The position numbers and the translations under genes are program-made. Shown here in pieces: positions 47,701 to 53,399 of a stretch of 64,000 bases of DNA. The stretch's first letter is position 1. Each line of letters begins with the position of its first letter. The stretch is taken from assembly GCA_040954595.2 (NCBI GenBank), contig CM082577.2:19902001-19966000 (forward strand), written 5' to 3'. Below the pieces are notes generated by a model that ran no database searches, had not been told where the DNA came from, and saw nothing but the letters and a program-made list of their open reading frames with translations. Source of the stretch: Balanoglossus misakiensis. Taxonomy: Eukaryota; Hemichordata.

Positions 47701-49825
47701 ACATTCTGCCAACTTTCCCTCGATTTTGTAAAAAAAATTGCGCAACTTATACATGGCGAATAGGTTTTTTTCTGAAAGAGTGACCTCAAAGCTACCAAAT
47801 TATGTAGAAATCAGCTGGACCTGATTTCCCCTTTAAGCATGTACGATGATTTAGGAAAGGAAAAACAATAGTTCATCACAGTTAGATCTGAAACAAACCA
47901 AACACGAAAACCAGAAAATTACACTGATTATCTTATTGCCTTCAATACATGTATATTTTAATTAAATTCTTAGCCCATGTATAAGCCTACTGTTGGCAGT
48001 TTCCTCACCTTTTCCGACCAACTCCATGGAGCTCAAGGTATCTTTACTTCTGAATCTCGAAATATGTTATGCAAGGTAAACTCTGTCGATCAAGTCACCC
48101 CCCCCCCCAAAAAAGACAAACCATGGTCTGTCAAGTTCTACATGTACTTCCAAAATGAATCAAATTTTGTACGATAGAAGACTTGCATTTAGTCACAGAG
48201 GCATGACTTGACAGCTATTGCCCCAAAAGCAAATCTTGCATATTTCTCACATTGAATAAAGGTGAACTCTTCAGCCATACGGTCTAAAGGCTAATTATAT
48301 TACCATGGCCTGTGCGTCGCATTTTAATTGGCCGAGATGAACGACATCACTGACCACAAATACTCAGTAATTGTTTGTTTACATGCCCGTAAATCTGAAT
48401 AGTAATATTAATTAGCAAACAGTTCAATGAATACAAGATTTTGCGTAACACAAGTTCCGGGGCCCCTAGTCTTGTGCATGGGACATTTTTGTAAATTTTG
48501 ACGGTTTTCTTGAGTTCGGTAATATAATGGAAATAACCGACTACGCCCTGACCATTAATGTTTGTTTATGGGCGCGGGCTCGAGGAAAGCCAAAATTCAT
48601 GGGCTCGGAAGCCTCGCCCATGAATTTTTGGCTTTCCCCTCGCCCTTGCCCATAAAAAAACATTAATGGTCAGGGCGTCATCCATTATTTCTACATTGTA
48701 TAGTATACTAGCACTGCATTGTTCGTTGGTAATAGCACAGCCCCGCCTGACAGAGGGTGGGCTAAATCATGCTTAAGTATGTTATTATACCATTTCAACA
48801 ATAATTTATTTTCATATGTAGAATTTTGGTGTACTTACTTAATTTACTTTGCTCTATTGACATATGTTTTTGTAGAAGAGAAACTCAGAAACATTATTTT
48901 TTCCTACCTTCCTTGGTTTGTATTTCTTCTTAGTTGCACAGTTCATGTCTTCATGAACTTTATCGACCAACCACATCAGGAATTCCTGAGCATCATGTTG
49001 ATTACTGCCTTTATACTGTGAGCCATACTCTGAAACGACGTTTTTGAAATCTCGGCTAAGTTTCGGTCCATACTGGAAGGACCAGAGAGATTTCAACAGC
49101 AATGCAAGTTGTTCGGTAATTTCGCCTTTACTACCGAATTTTCGACTATTTCGTTTATTGCGAATGCTATGTAAATCACTCCTATAAGACTCCATGACAA
49201 AGTACTCGGCTAGAGCGTCCGTGTTGCTCAGACACTGCACTATAGCGTTCATGAAACAGGTGTTGCCCAGATTTTTCAGTCCACATAATCCCGGGACACG
49301 ACACGTTCTTTCCCCACCAATGGCACCATTTAATTTCGGCGAATCTCGACTTGATTCAATTTGCGTCTCTATATCAGAGTTCGCATCTGTATTAACAACT
49401 GTGTCTTGATCACGATCTGTGCTTACGTTAGTGTGTGTAGGGTTTTTAGCTCTAACATAATGTCTTGTTTCCACATGTTGGTGAGGATTGGCACGATGTT
49501 TCTTTTGGTGATCGGTTGTAGAAGGCAGCTGGTTCGTGTGTTTTTTACCCAATATATATTGTTCCCAATATTTCATCATAAGTTGTTTCATAGGTTTCCA
49601 TTTACCCTTTTTGGGCGTTTTCTGGCGTTTTCTGGAGTCGTTTCCTTTAACCTGTAACTGTGTAGATGAGTTTTCCCGGTTTATTTTTACATGTCTGGGA
49701 AGTGTTGCTGCTTTGAAGTCATCTTCGTCATACAGTTCAACACCCGGACTCTTCTTTGTTTTGAGTTCTTCTGGAAGGTCAATTTCGCCATCGGATATGG
49801 CTCGAAGTTTCTGTCTCGCAGTCAT
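17299..49825 (-). CDS. USP31/USP43-like: Ubiquitin-specific protease, USP31/USP43-like, complete, ten exons
   Basis: Join (complement) 48908-49825, 39167-39499, 35431-35666, 35113-35224, 33286-33464, 31687-31816, 30508-30630, 27388-27634, 23373-23648, 17299-17792. The total is 3048 nt, 1015 residues plus TAA, in frame across nine GT-AG introns. USPs are cysteine proteases that remove ubiquitin from proteins. The Cys box [20 protein letters not shown] gives catalytic Cys190. The QHDAQEFL helix is near 277-282. The zinc-finger halves are CPNC (346-349) and CPYC (645-648), separated by about 295 residues as expected for the USP31/43 group, and [11 protein letters not shown] follows. The His box GGHYT gives His757, with the Asp pair at 774-775. 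The N-terminal 178 residues are charged and low in complexity; the C-terminal ~220 are Ser-rich. ATG at 49825 is chosen because an in-frame TGA lies 24 bases upstream. Confidence 0.95.
17793..18998 (-). other. USP intron 9, distal part; no gene recognised
   Basis: C and A tracts and AAAC repeats occur at 18070-18112. No repeat partner or coding signal was found. Confidence 0.5.
18999..19583 (-). mobile_element. Family E element, copy 1
   Basis: Inverted relative to copies at 29227-29937 and 36529-37227. It shares AATTTTGGTCGATAACACG, GGGTTGGCAGCTTTCATTA, ACATTCAACATGACAAAACC and GCAGCGAACTGTCGCG. One end is GCATGTATGATAA, inverted internally at about 19058. The terminal palindromic module is reduced to about 50 bases here. 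Confidence 0.85.
19584..20078 (-). other. USP intron 9 DNA without recognised features
   Basis: AT-rich sequence; no gene, tandem repeat or matching copy was noticed. Confidence 0.5.
20079..21491 (+). repeat. Family G repeat, near full-length copy (~1.4 kb)
   Basis: The 5' block GTCAAGGACACTGTGGTCCC and the 3' block CCATAAGGTCCCATGG...AATGGGACC bound a continuous copy. Between them lie CAGACAGACA-type repeats and many tandemly related AATTTCAAAGCAAT / AAAATTTGACCAAAAATTG segments. Its ends share an inverted GGTCCCATT. No reverse transcriptase or transposase frame was seen. ATCCATCCATCCATC sits near the 3' end. Confidence 0.8.
21941..22857. mobile_element. 917-bp DNA transposon with perfect 32-bp inverted ends and 7-bp target duplication
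   Basis: The left end CATAGACCCTAGAGAAAGAA and the right end ending TTCTCTAGGGTCTATG are perfect inverses over 32 bp. The target duplication GATTATG is at 21934-21940 and 22858-22864. A conserved ATGGCGGCC motif lies near 22321. No transposase was recognised. A 7-bp duplication would fit P- or hAT-like superfamilies, which is inference. The perfect ends point to recent insertion. Confidence 0.92.
23230..23340. repeat. Solo copy of the family E palindromic module
   Basis: GTCCGTATTTTGACTCGTTG pairs with CAACTCGTCAAAATACGGAC-like sequence and is followed by TTATTGACCAAA and GTGTAATAAGCCC. It matches the palindrome attached to family E copies at 29796-29937 and 37077-37227, but stands alone. 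Confidence 0.75.
23373..23648 (-). CDS. USP exon 9: end of catalytic core and start of tail
   Basis: The acceptor is TTTCACCTCAG and the donor is GTAAGT at 23372-23367. It encodes [20 protein letters not shown], containing the catalytic Asp, then [15 protein letters not shown], the last strand of the USP fold. A Ser-rich segment ([12 protein letters not shown]) follows. The family usually has Tyr or Arg where Ile761 follows GGHYTA. Confidence 0.93.
23720..24745 (+). repeat. Family G repeat, about 1 kb copy, 3' truncated
   Basis: It begins AGCATCAAGGACACTGTGGT and parallels the 20079-21491 copy closely, including GGGGTAACAACTCCTTGTAA and AAGTTCAATGCAATGTGACA. It stops after GCGGTTTTCAAGTTTTT. 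Confidence 0.85.
24746..25475 (-). other. USP intron 8 DNA without recognised features
   Basis: No gene or matching repeat was identified. Confidence 0.5.
25480..25920. mobile_element. piggyBac-like MITE, copy 1 (TTAA target)
   Basis: ACCCCGGTGCGG at the left and CCGCACCGGGGT at the right are flanked by TTAA at 25476-25479 and 25921-25924. An inverted second copy lies at 62911-63349. TTAA duplication is characteristic of piggyBac-type transposition; no transposase is present. Confidence 0.9.
26275..26475 (+). repeat. Degenerate ~50-bp tandem repeat
   Basis: Five copies of a TTTCACAAAGTCCGTT-like core separated by AAAAATCCAGA-like linkers lie inside the 25980-27227 transposon. Confidence 0.8.
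26521..26775 (-). pseudogene. Helix-turn-helix start of a transposase, truncated
   Basis: The frame from ATG at 26775 reads [20 protein letters not shown] and then [15 protein letters not shown]. This resembles the N-terminal HTH of Tc1/IS630-type or related transposases (a VS..LR..I helix followed by VA..F.V..STV). The catalytic DDE region is missing, and after KSTL the frame runs into unrelated sequence. The family level is uncertain. Confidence 0.45.
27388..27634 (-). CDS. USP exon 8: His box
   Basis: The acceptor is TTTTTCAACAG and the donor is GTAAGT at 27387-27382. It encodes residues about 678-759, including [22 protein letters not shown] and GGHYT with catalytic His757. An [12 protein letters not shown] segment matches the W-P-W-K insertion typical of USP31/43. 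Confidence 0.95.
27635..28397 (-). other. USP intron 7 DNA, no gene recognised
   Basis: Contains TGACGTCA at 28014-28021 within otherwise featureless intron sequence. Confidence 0.5.
28398..28975 (-). mobile_element. Family A element, copy 2 (inverted, two internal units)
   Basis: The reverse complement of the 2110-2964 copy, running from ACCTATCGGTCAAAAGAGCT to GTGACAGCAGAGCT. It has about two of the 125-bp internal units against about four in copy 1, so the unit number varies between insertions. Confidence 0.85.
29227..29937 (+). mobile_element. Family E element, copy 2
   Basis: The body at 29227-29795 is bounded by TTATCATACATGC and its inverse GCATGTATGATAA. It is followed directly by a 142-bp near-perfect palindrome (29796-29937) with ATTTTGGTCGATAACGCGA at the base and GACTCGTTGC near the tip. 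The arrangement is the same as at 36529-37227. Confidence 0.88.
30135..30271. mobile_element. 137-bp palindromic MITE
   Basis: AATAATGTAAGCCCCAAAGA at the left pairs with sequence ending CTTCGGGGCGTACATTATT. ACCCATAATGGAC is exact in both arms. The centre holds CACATATTGTAC against GCACAATGTGTG. Confidence 0.85.
30508..30630 (-). CDS. USP exon 7: second zinc-finger half
   Basis: The acceptor is TTCTGTTATAG and the donor is GTAAGT at 30507-30502. The 41 residues read [16 protein letters not shown] and then [21 protein letters not shown] pairs with the CPNC of exon 2 to form the fingers zinc site of USPs. Confidence 0.96.
30693..30973 (-). mobile_element. Family D element, truncated copy 2
   Basis: The inverse of the first 280 bases of the 44114-45450 element, ending AAACAAAACTC plus a T tract and GGCC. 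It contains a 26-base A run at 30882-30907 where copy 1 has an interrupted T tract. Confidence 0.85.
31098..31563 (+). repeat. Family Q repeat, copy 1
   Basis: About 465 bp related, in inverted orientation, to 45698-46135. Shared segments include CATCGATTTTTGTC-like, GGCGATTTGATTTTCAACAC, GGCCGCTCATTGGACAAAAT and GCGATCATACTCCAGCTCTG. No coding function is apparent. Confidence 0.8.
31687..31816 (-). CDS. USP exon 6: insert between finger halves
   Basis: The acceptor is TTGCATGACAG and the donor is GTACCA at 31686-31681. It encodes [20 protein letters not shown] and then [15 protein letters not shown]; the CF.LYT.EE motif is shared with USP31/43 just before the second CxxC. Confidence 0.9.
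31817..33285 (-). other. USP intron 5 DNA with a degenerate ATAATG repeat
   Basis: Bases about 31970-32215 are a degenerate AATAATGACATAATCATGAC-like simple repeat. The rest shows no gene or repeat partner. Confidence 0.6.
33286..33464 (-). CDS. USP exon 5: insert between finger halves
   Basis: The acceptor is TATTTGACAG and the donor is GTATGT at 33285-33280. It encodes [20 protein letters not shown], then CTEIVERMM and [15 protein letters not shown]-like sequence, matching the HVKLVVEW region of USP31/43. The join to exon 6 makes a Cys codon by phase; an extra small exon here cannot be excluded. Confidence 0.9.
33669..34902. mobile_element. 1.23-kb foldback element with ~312-bp arms, each containing a palindrome
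   Basis: Left arm 33669-33979 and right arm 34590-34902 are inverted copies, starting TATTATATTATACCAGTATA. Each arm ends in a 140-bp palindrome (33839-33979 and its counterpart) with tip CGCACTCGCTATCGCTCG. The 33980-34589 core contains a further palindrome (34409-34588, ATAACACATG.../...CATGTGTTAT). It lies in USP intron 4. Confidence 0.9.
35113..35224 (-). CDS. USP exon 4
   Basis: The acceptor is TTTGTATTAG and the donor is GTAAGT at 35112-35107. It encodes [20 protein letters not shown] and then [15 protein letters not shown], the segment equivalent to RFGLP..L.....I.W.DLQ in USP31. Confidence 0.9.
35431..35666 (-). CDS. USP exon 3
   Basis: The acceptor is TTGTGTTTTACAG and the donor is GTATGT at 35430-35425. 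It encodes [20 protein letters not shown] and then [11 protein letters not shown], a ubiquitin-like-fold-type insert known in this USP branch. [15 protein letters not shown] follows, matching the LLVCNRAGTGQQGKR region. Confidence 0.93.
35667..36492 (-). other. USP intron 2 DNA, no gene recognised
   Basis: AAGATGGCG occurs near 35993, but no coding frame with family similarity was seen. Confidence 0.5.
36529..37227 (+). mobile_element. Family E element, copy 3
   Basis: The body at 36529-37076 lies between TTATCATACATGC and GCATGTATGATAA. The attached 151-bp palindrome at 37077-37227 is near-perfect, with base AGGGGTTATTACAC and tip CGTTGCGCTTGCGAAGCGCA. A short local duplication of GGCACGACAGTTCGCTGCGC at about 36660-36700 is copy-specific. 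Confidence 0.9.
37370..37575 (+). repeat. AT-rich ~80-bp tandem repeat
   Basis: About two and a half copies of a unit holding ATGTAAATCACTCATGATAT and TTTTTATTATTTATAAATAA lie in the loop of the surrounding inverted repeat. Confidence 0.85.
38156..38726. mobile_element. 571-bp TTAA-flanked MITE (second piggyBac-like family)
   Basis: The ends are AGCCTCAGTATTTCTCGT and ACGAGAAATACTGGGGCT, flanked by TTAA at 38152-38155 and 38727-38730. It contains a perfect 26-bp palindrome (TGACTTTCTGTCC and inverse) at about 38287-38312. The 91-codon frame inside is not recognised as a protein. Confidence 0.85.
39167..39499 (-). CDS. USP exon 2: first zinc-finger half
   Basis: The acceptor is TTTTTCTGACAG and the donor is GTAAGG at 39166-39161. 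It encodes [20 protein letters not shown] and then [20 protein letters not shown], matching the USP31/43 signature [16 protein letters not shown] is the first half of the zinc site. Confidence 0.96.
39500..40527 (-). other. USP intron 1, proximal part, no feature recognised
   Basis: AT-rich DNA with no repeat partner or coding signal. Confidence 0.5.
40934..43376 (-). mobile_element. Family B element, copy 1, inserted in family A and itself interrupted
   Basis: It runs from TTAAAGCTGCAAGCAGCATT to the hairpin GGGCACAAGCGCC / GGCGCTTGTGCCCC. It is inverted relative to the 15680-16943 copy and extends about 400 bases further. The 42299-43192 segment is an inserted family C element. A GCTGCAAGCAGC hairpin marks the other end. 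No protein frame survives. Confidence 0.85.
42299..43192. mobile_element. Family C element, copy 1: TA-flanked DNA transposon with G tract
   Basis: CCGTACTTGCCCGGGTAAGA and its inverse are flanked by TA at 42297-42298 and 43193-43194. The uninterrupted site is preserved in the family B copy at 15865 (GTAATTACTCACGTGAC in the other strand), confirming a TA insertion. A G20 tract lies at 43078-43097. The TA duplication suggests Tc1/mariner-type or related transposition. Confidence 0.9.
44114..45450. mobile_element. Family D element, copy 1 (1.34 kb)
   Basis: GGCCCAAAAAAAAAAGAGTT at the left and its near inverse at the right (ending CTCTTTTTTTTTTGGCC) are flanked by TAAG at 44110-44113 and 45451-45454. 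A second, truncated copy is at 30693-30973. A GC-rich patch with CpG at 45170-45420 sits near the right end. No transposase was recognised. Confidence 0.88.
45698..46135 (-). repeat. Family Q repeat, copy 2
   Basis: Inverted relative to 31098-31563 with diverged but continuous similarity, from ACACTGAACGCCATCG to GTGCGATCTGTGCAGTACAG. A partial repeat of the outer end follows at about 46195-46245. Confidence 0.8.
46549..47252 (+). mobile_element. Family O element, copy 2, with imperfect inverted ends
   Basis: The left end TTCTCACTGTATGTTTCGAC plus ACCGGTG resembles the inverse of the right end CACCGGTGAAAATGTTACAG plus GGAGAA. The first 500 bases match 15168-15678. It is probably a non-autonomous DNA transposon; no target duplication was identified. 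Confidence 0.7.
47600..47840 (+). repeat. Single-arm copy of the 9591-10134 repeat
   Basis: It carries ACCAATCGGAAAATGGTA, GTTGGTCCTGGCGCTTTTTT and CTACCAAATTATGTAGAAAT, ending near TGATTTCCCCTTTAA. Only the right-arm orientation is present. Confidence 0.85.
48543..48679. repeat. 137-bp palindromic foldback
   Basis: ACGCCCTGACCATTAATGTT pairs with AACATTAATGGTCAGGGCGT. The inner stem is CCAAAATTCATGGGC with tip GGGCTCGGAAGCCTCGCCC. It lies in USP intron 1, 230 bases from exon 1. Confidence 0.9.
48908..49825 (-). CDS. USP exon 1: N-terminal extension and Cys box
   Basis: ATG at 49825-49823; the donor GTAGGA is at 48907-48902. The 306 residues comprise a basic, Gln/His/Lys-rich extension (residues 1-178). 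The catalytic N-terminus follows: [33 protein letters not shown] and [19 protein letters not shown]. Cys190 is the nucleophile. Confidence 0.96.
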
Positions 49826-50060
49826 CTTCAAACTCCTTACCCTAAGTCAAAATACATAGTAGAAGTGTGTGTCTAGAGACATATTCACACAGGTGCTCAC
49901 TGCTTGGACCAGGGTCTGTGTGGAGTGACTTACTCATACTTCCCGTCGTTGAAGGTGTACGCCGCCATTACGATGACGTAATGCATTGAAAGGGATCATG
50001 GGAGATACCGCAAGTATGACGTGGTAGGCCGACGCCGGACCAAGGACGTTGACCCCAAAG
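49826..50060 (-). promoter_or_regulatory. Probable USP promoter region
   Basis: The 235 bases upstream of the ATG hold TACGCCGCCATTACG (49958-49972, a YY1-like ATGGCGGC on the gene strand), TGACGTAA (49974) and TGACGTGG (50018), both CRE/ATF half-site types. No TATA box was seen. YY1 and CRE motifs near the start are common in housekeeping promoters. The transcription start was not determined. Confidence 0.5.
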
Positions 50061-50221
50061 AGCAAGGATCATGTAAACGCCCACCTTTCCTTCAAGTTGG
50101 TTGTACACATGGACTATTATGTCAAAGTGCAGCAATTGCAATAGACTGTCGACAGTCCCTCGCGCCTAATGTGTATCGATTCGGCGTTTCGTGCGAGAGC
50201 CGTAAGGCCCGTATCTTTTGT

Positions 50222-50296
50222 GGGCCTAAGGCCCGATTCGGCGTTTCGTGGTGCGATGGCTCTCGCACCACGAAACGCCGAATCGGGCCTTTGGCC
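50222..50296. repeat. Perfect 26-bp-stem palindrome upstream of USP
   Basis: GCCCGATTCGGCGTTTCGTG and on (50231-50256) pairs exactly with 50262-50287 around tip TGGCT; the stem extends imperfectly to GGGCCTAAGG/CCTTTGGCCC. A partial extra arm at 50177-50201 offers an alternative pairing. Confidence 0.9.
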
Positions 50297-50331
50297 CTCT
50301 GGAGGGGGGGGGGGGATTGGAAAAAATTGAG

Positions 50332-52906
50332 GGTATGTAAGGCTGCATTCACAAACACCTGTGGAGGGGGGGGGGCGGGAGAATTCATTTTTTTTACCGC
50401 TAATTTTCACATACCCCCCTTCCGAACTGCCAATATTTTCAAATCCCCCCCTTCCGAACTGCCAAAATTTTTAAATCCCCCCCCCATTTTCTTTCACAGA
50501 GCAAAACACATCACCTATCTATCTTGTAAAAAGAAAAACAGCGCTCCCATGAAAAGAATTTGAAACTGATATTTCCCCTCATCAGTGGGTATTAAAACTG
50601 AACATTGTTTTTATTTTTTAAGTACATATATTTGTATTCTGTGTTGGGAGACATTGTAAACCGAGAATTGAAGGGGGTGGGTTTGGGAGGGGGTGTCCCC
50701 CTCCCACGTAAGAAAATTTTCTAAAATACAGAGCTCAAAGCTGCATTTTAATGAACCCGGCAAAAGCAAATTAACTCAACTACCGGTATGTTGGGGAGGA
50801 CAAATTTAACCGTCGCCGCTCAAAGTTATCATGGGGTGGGGCAATTCCCCTGACCTGGGACACTAGATAAACCAGTCAATGATTGAAAGGTGTTGATGAA
50901 TGGAGGGGGTTGGTGTGGGAGGGGGTGTCCCCCTCCCACATTAGAAAATTTTGTAAAATAAAGGGCGCGAAACTGCATTTTTGTGGACTCAAAATAAATA
51001 TTTAGTCGTTAAAGTTTTCAAGTCCCCCCTTTCAGTCCCTAAATTATTTCAAATCCCCCCCTTACATACCCTCAATTTTTTCAAAGCCCCCCCCTCAATT
51101 CTCCTGCCCCCCCCCTCCAGAGGTGTTTGTGAATGCAGCCTAAGGGGGGATTTGAAATAATTTAGGGACTGAAAGGGGGGGCTTGAAAACTTTGAGGACT
51201 AAATATTTACATGTATTTTGAGTCCACAAAAATGCAGTTTTGAACCCTTCATAATACAATTTTTTCTAATGTGGGAGGGGGTGTCCCCCACACCCACCCC
51301 CGTTATTCATCAACACCTTTCAATCATTGACTGGTTTATCTAGTGTCCCAGGTCAGGGGACTTGCCCCCCACCCCCCCATGCTAACTTTGAGCGGCGAAG
51401 GTTAAATTTGTCCTCCCCAACATACCGGTAGTTGAGTTAATTTTCTTTTGGGTTCATTAAAATGCTGCCTTTCTTACAAACCCACCCCTTCACTTCTCAG
51501 TTTACAATGTCTGCCAACACAGAATACAAATACTTAAAAAGGGACAAAGTCTCTCTCTCGCTGCCCTTTTTCCATTAAGTGTGTGGTATAATGCTGATTC
51601 ACTATATATCCACATGTAGAATAACATAAACAGTGTCTTGTATCAAACATAATTAGGGACCGTTCAGTTTTTACGGCAGGGGGGGGGGGGCGGCATGTTT
51701 GTGTCATCGGTTTTCAAAATCAGGCCGACCCCCCCCCCTTCACCCAGCACCAAAAAATGATGACCCCCCCCCTTTGACAGACCCAAAAATATGATGACCC
51801 CCCCCCCACGCCGAAAACATTCGCCGTCCTGATCCTATGTACACTGTATGCAATACAGGGAATGAGGCTCCTCACACCTCAATTATAATTTTTTAAAGTA
51901 ATTGAAGTATATAATAGTATATCGTTGCAATAAAGAAATCTGTGAACAAAATAAAATGAAAAGTCAATACTATAGTTGCTAGAATTGGTAAAACAAGATA
52001 GAAAAGTGGCGGGGATGGCTGTGGGAGGGGGTGTCCCTAAGAAAATTTTGTAAAATACGGTGCTCAAAGTTGCATTTTAAAGAACTCAAAAGCAAATTAA
52101 CTAATGTTAGGCAGGACAAATTTAATTTTGCCACTCCACTCAAAGTAAGCATCGGGGGTGGGGTGGGAAGAAGTCTGCCCTTGTACACTAGACAAGCCAG
52201 CGACTAAATGATATGTGGCGAAGAATGGAGGGGGTGGGTGTGGGAGGGGGTGTCCCCCTCCCACCTAAGAACATTTTGTAAAATATGTAGCTCAAAGTTG
52301 CATTTTTATGAACTCAAAAGCAAATTATCTCAATGTTTGGGTGGACCAATTTTGCATTTTGCCACTCCACTCAAAGTTAGAAGATTTGGCGTCATCTTCG
52401 TCATGACATCATTTATAAAACTTCTAGTATATAGAAGATGCAGCACGAAACTATTCTCCTTTATGTATTTACTTTGTTAACTATTATCATCAGTGGGGTT
52501 GGGGTGGCAAGCACTCTGCGTGACCCCCCCCCCTAGATTTTGCCGCCCCTCCCCCCCCGGCCGTAAAAACTGAACGGTCCCTTAATGGAAAAAAGACAGC
52601 GAGAGATAGACTTTGTCCCTTTAAGAAATATAAACAATGTTCAGTTTTAATACCCACTCATGAGGGAAAACATTATTTTCATATTCTATTCATGAGATCG
52701 CTGTTTTTCTTTTTTACAAGATAGATAGGTGATGTGTTTTGCTGTGTGAAAGAAAATGGGGGGGGGATTTCAAAATTTTAGTAGTTCGGAAGGGGGGATT
52801 TGAAAATATTTTGGGTTGTGTACGGGGGGGGCATGTGAAAATTAACGGTAAAAAAATTGAATTCTCCCGCCCCCCCCCCCCCTCCACAGGTGTTTGTGAA
52901 TGCAGC
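50332..52906. mobile_element. 2.57-kb nested palindromic complex with G/C tracts
   Basis: The outer arms 50332-50625 and 52630-52906 are inverses (GGCTGCATTCACAAACACCT next to G tracts; AACACATCACCTATCTATCT). Bases 50640-51117 are again mirrored in 51118-51600 about a centre near 51118, where the same GGTGTTTGTGAATGCAGCC end recurs. A TTA-flanked element occupies 51656-52581. Runs of 7-14 G or C recur throughout. Confidence 0.85.
51656..52581. mobile_element. 926-bp TTA-flanked element, PIF/Harbinger-like ends
   Basis: GGGACCGTTCAGTTTTTACG and its inverse are flanked by TTA at 51653-51655 and 52582-52584. It is inserted within the 50332-52906 palindrome. GTGGGAGGGGGTGTCC blocks inside resemble those of the host element. 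No transposase was seen. Confidence 0.85.
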
Positions 52907-53399
52907 CTAAGTACGCCAAAGAATATTGTTACAATTTTCCGAGACTATCGGAGTAGTAATGTACTTCCCAATGATTGCAAAATTAGTCGTGTATCTTTGT
53001 TTCTAACTTTCGCCTATGGAACGTTAATATGTTGTGTGGCAATTGAAGAGCAGAAGTTAGTGCTGGCATTCGTTATTCGCACTGTAGGTTACTACGGTGA
53101 ACATCATGGCAGACTATTAGGCCTAAATAGTAAATAAATAAAAAAATATGACGCGAAACCTGCATTTATTGGTCACTTTACATAATACAATTCTAATTAC
53201 ATGCGCCTGTGCACGTGGCTACAATCCCCCTATTATTGCAACTAGGTAGAAACACATGCATGGGCCAAAGACCGAAATCCCCCCTGAGGAGTTTTGCAGA
53301 CATATATTTTTGAAAAGCCTATTTATCAAGCTGTCGGAATCAGGTTGTTTGCACTCATATGAGGCCTAATGATGGGTGTGGCCGTGAGGAGCTGTTGTC
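52907..53399. other. Unassigned DNA upstream of USP
   Basis: Possible frame fragments exist, but none shows recognisable domain sequence. Confidence 0.45.
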
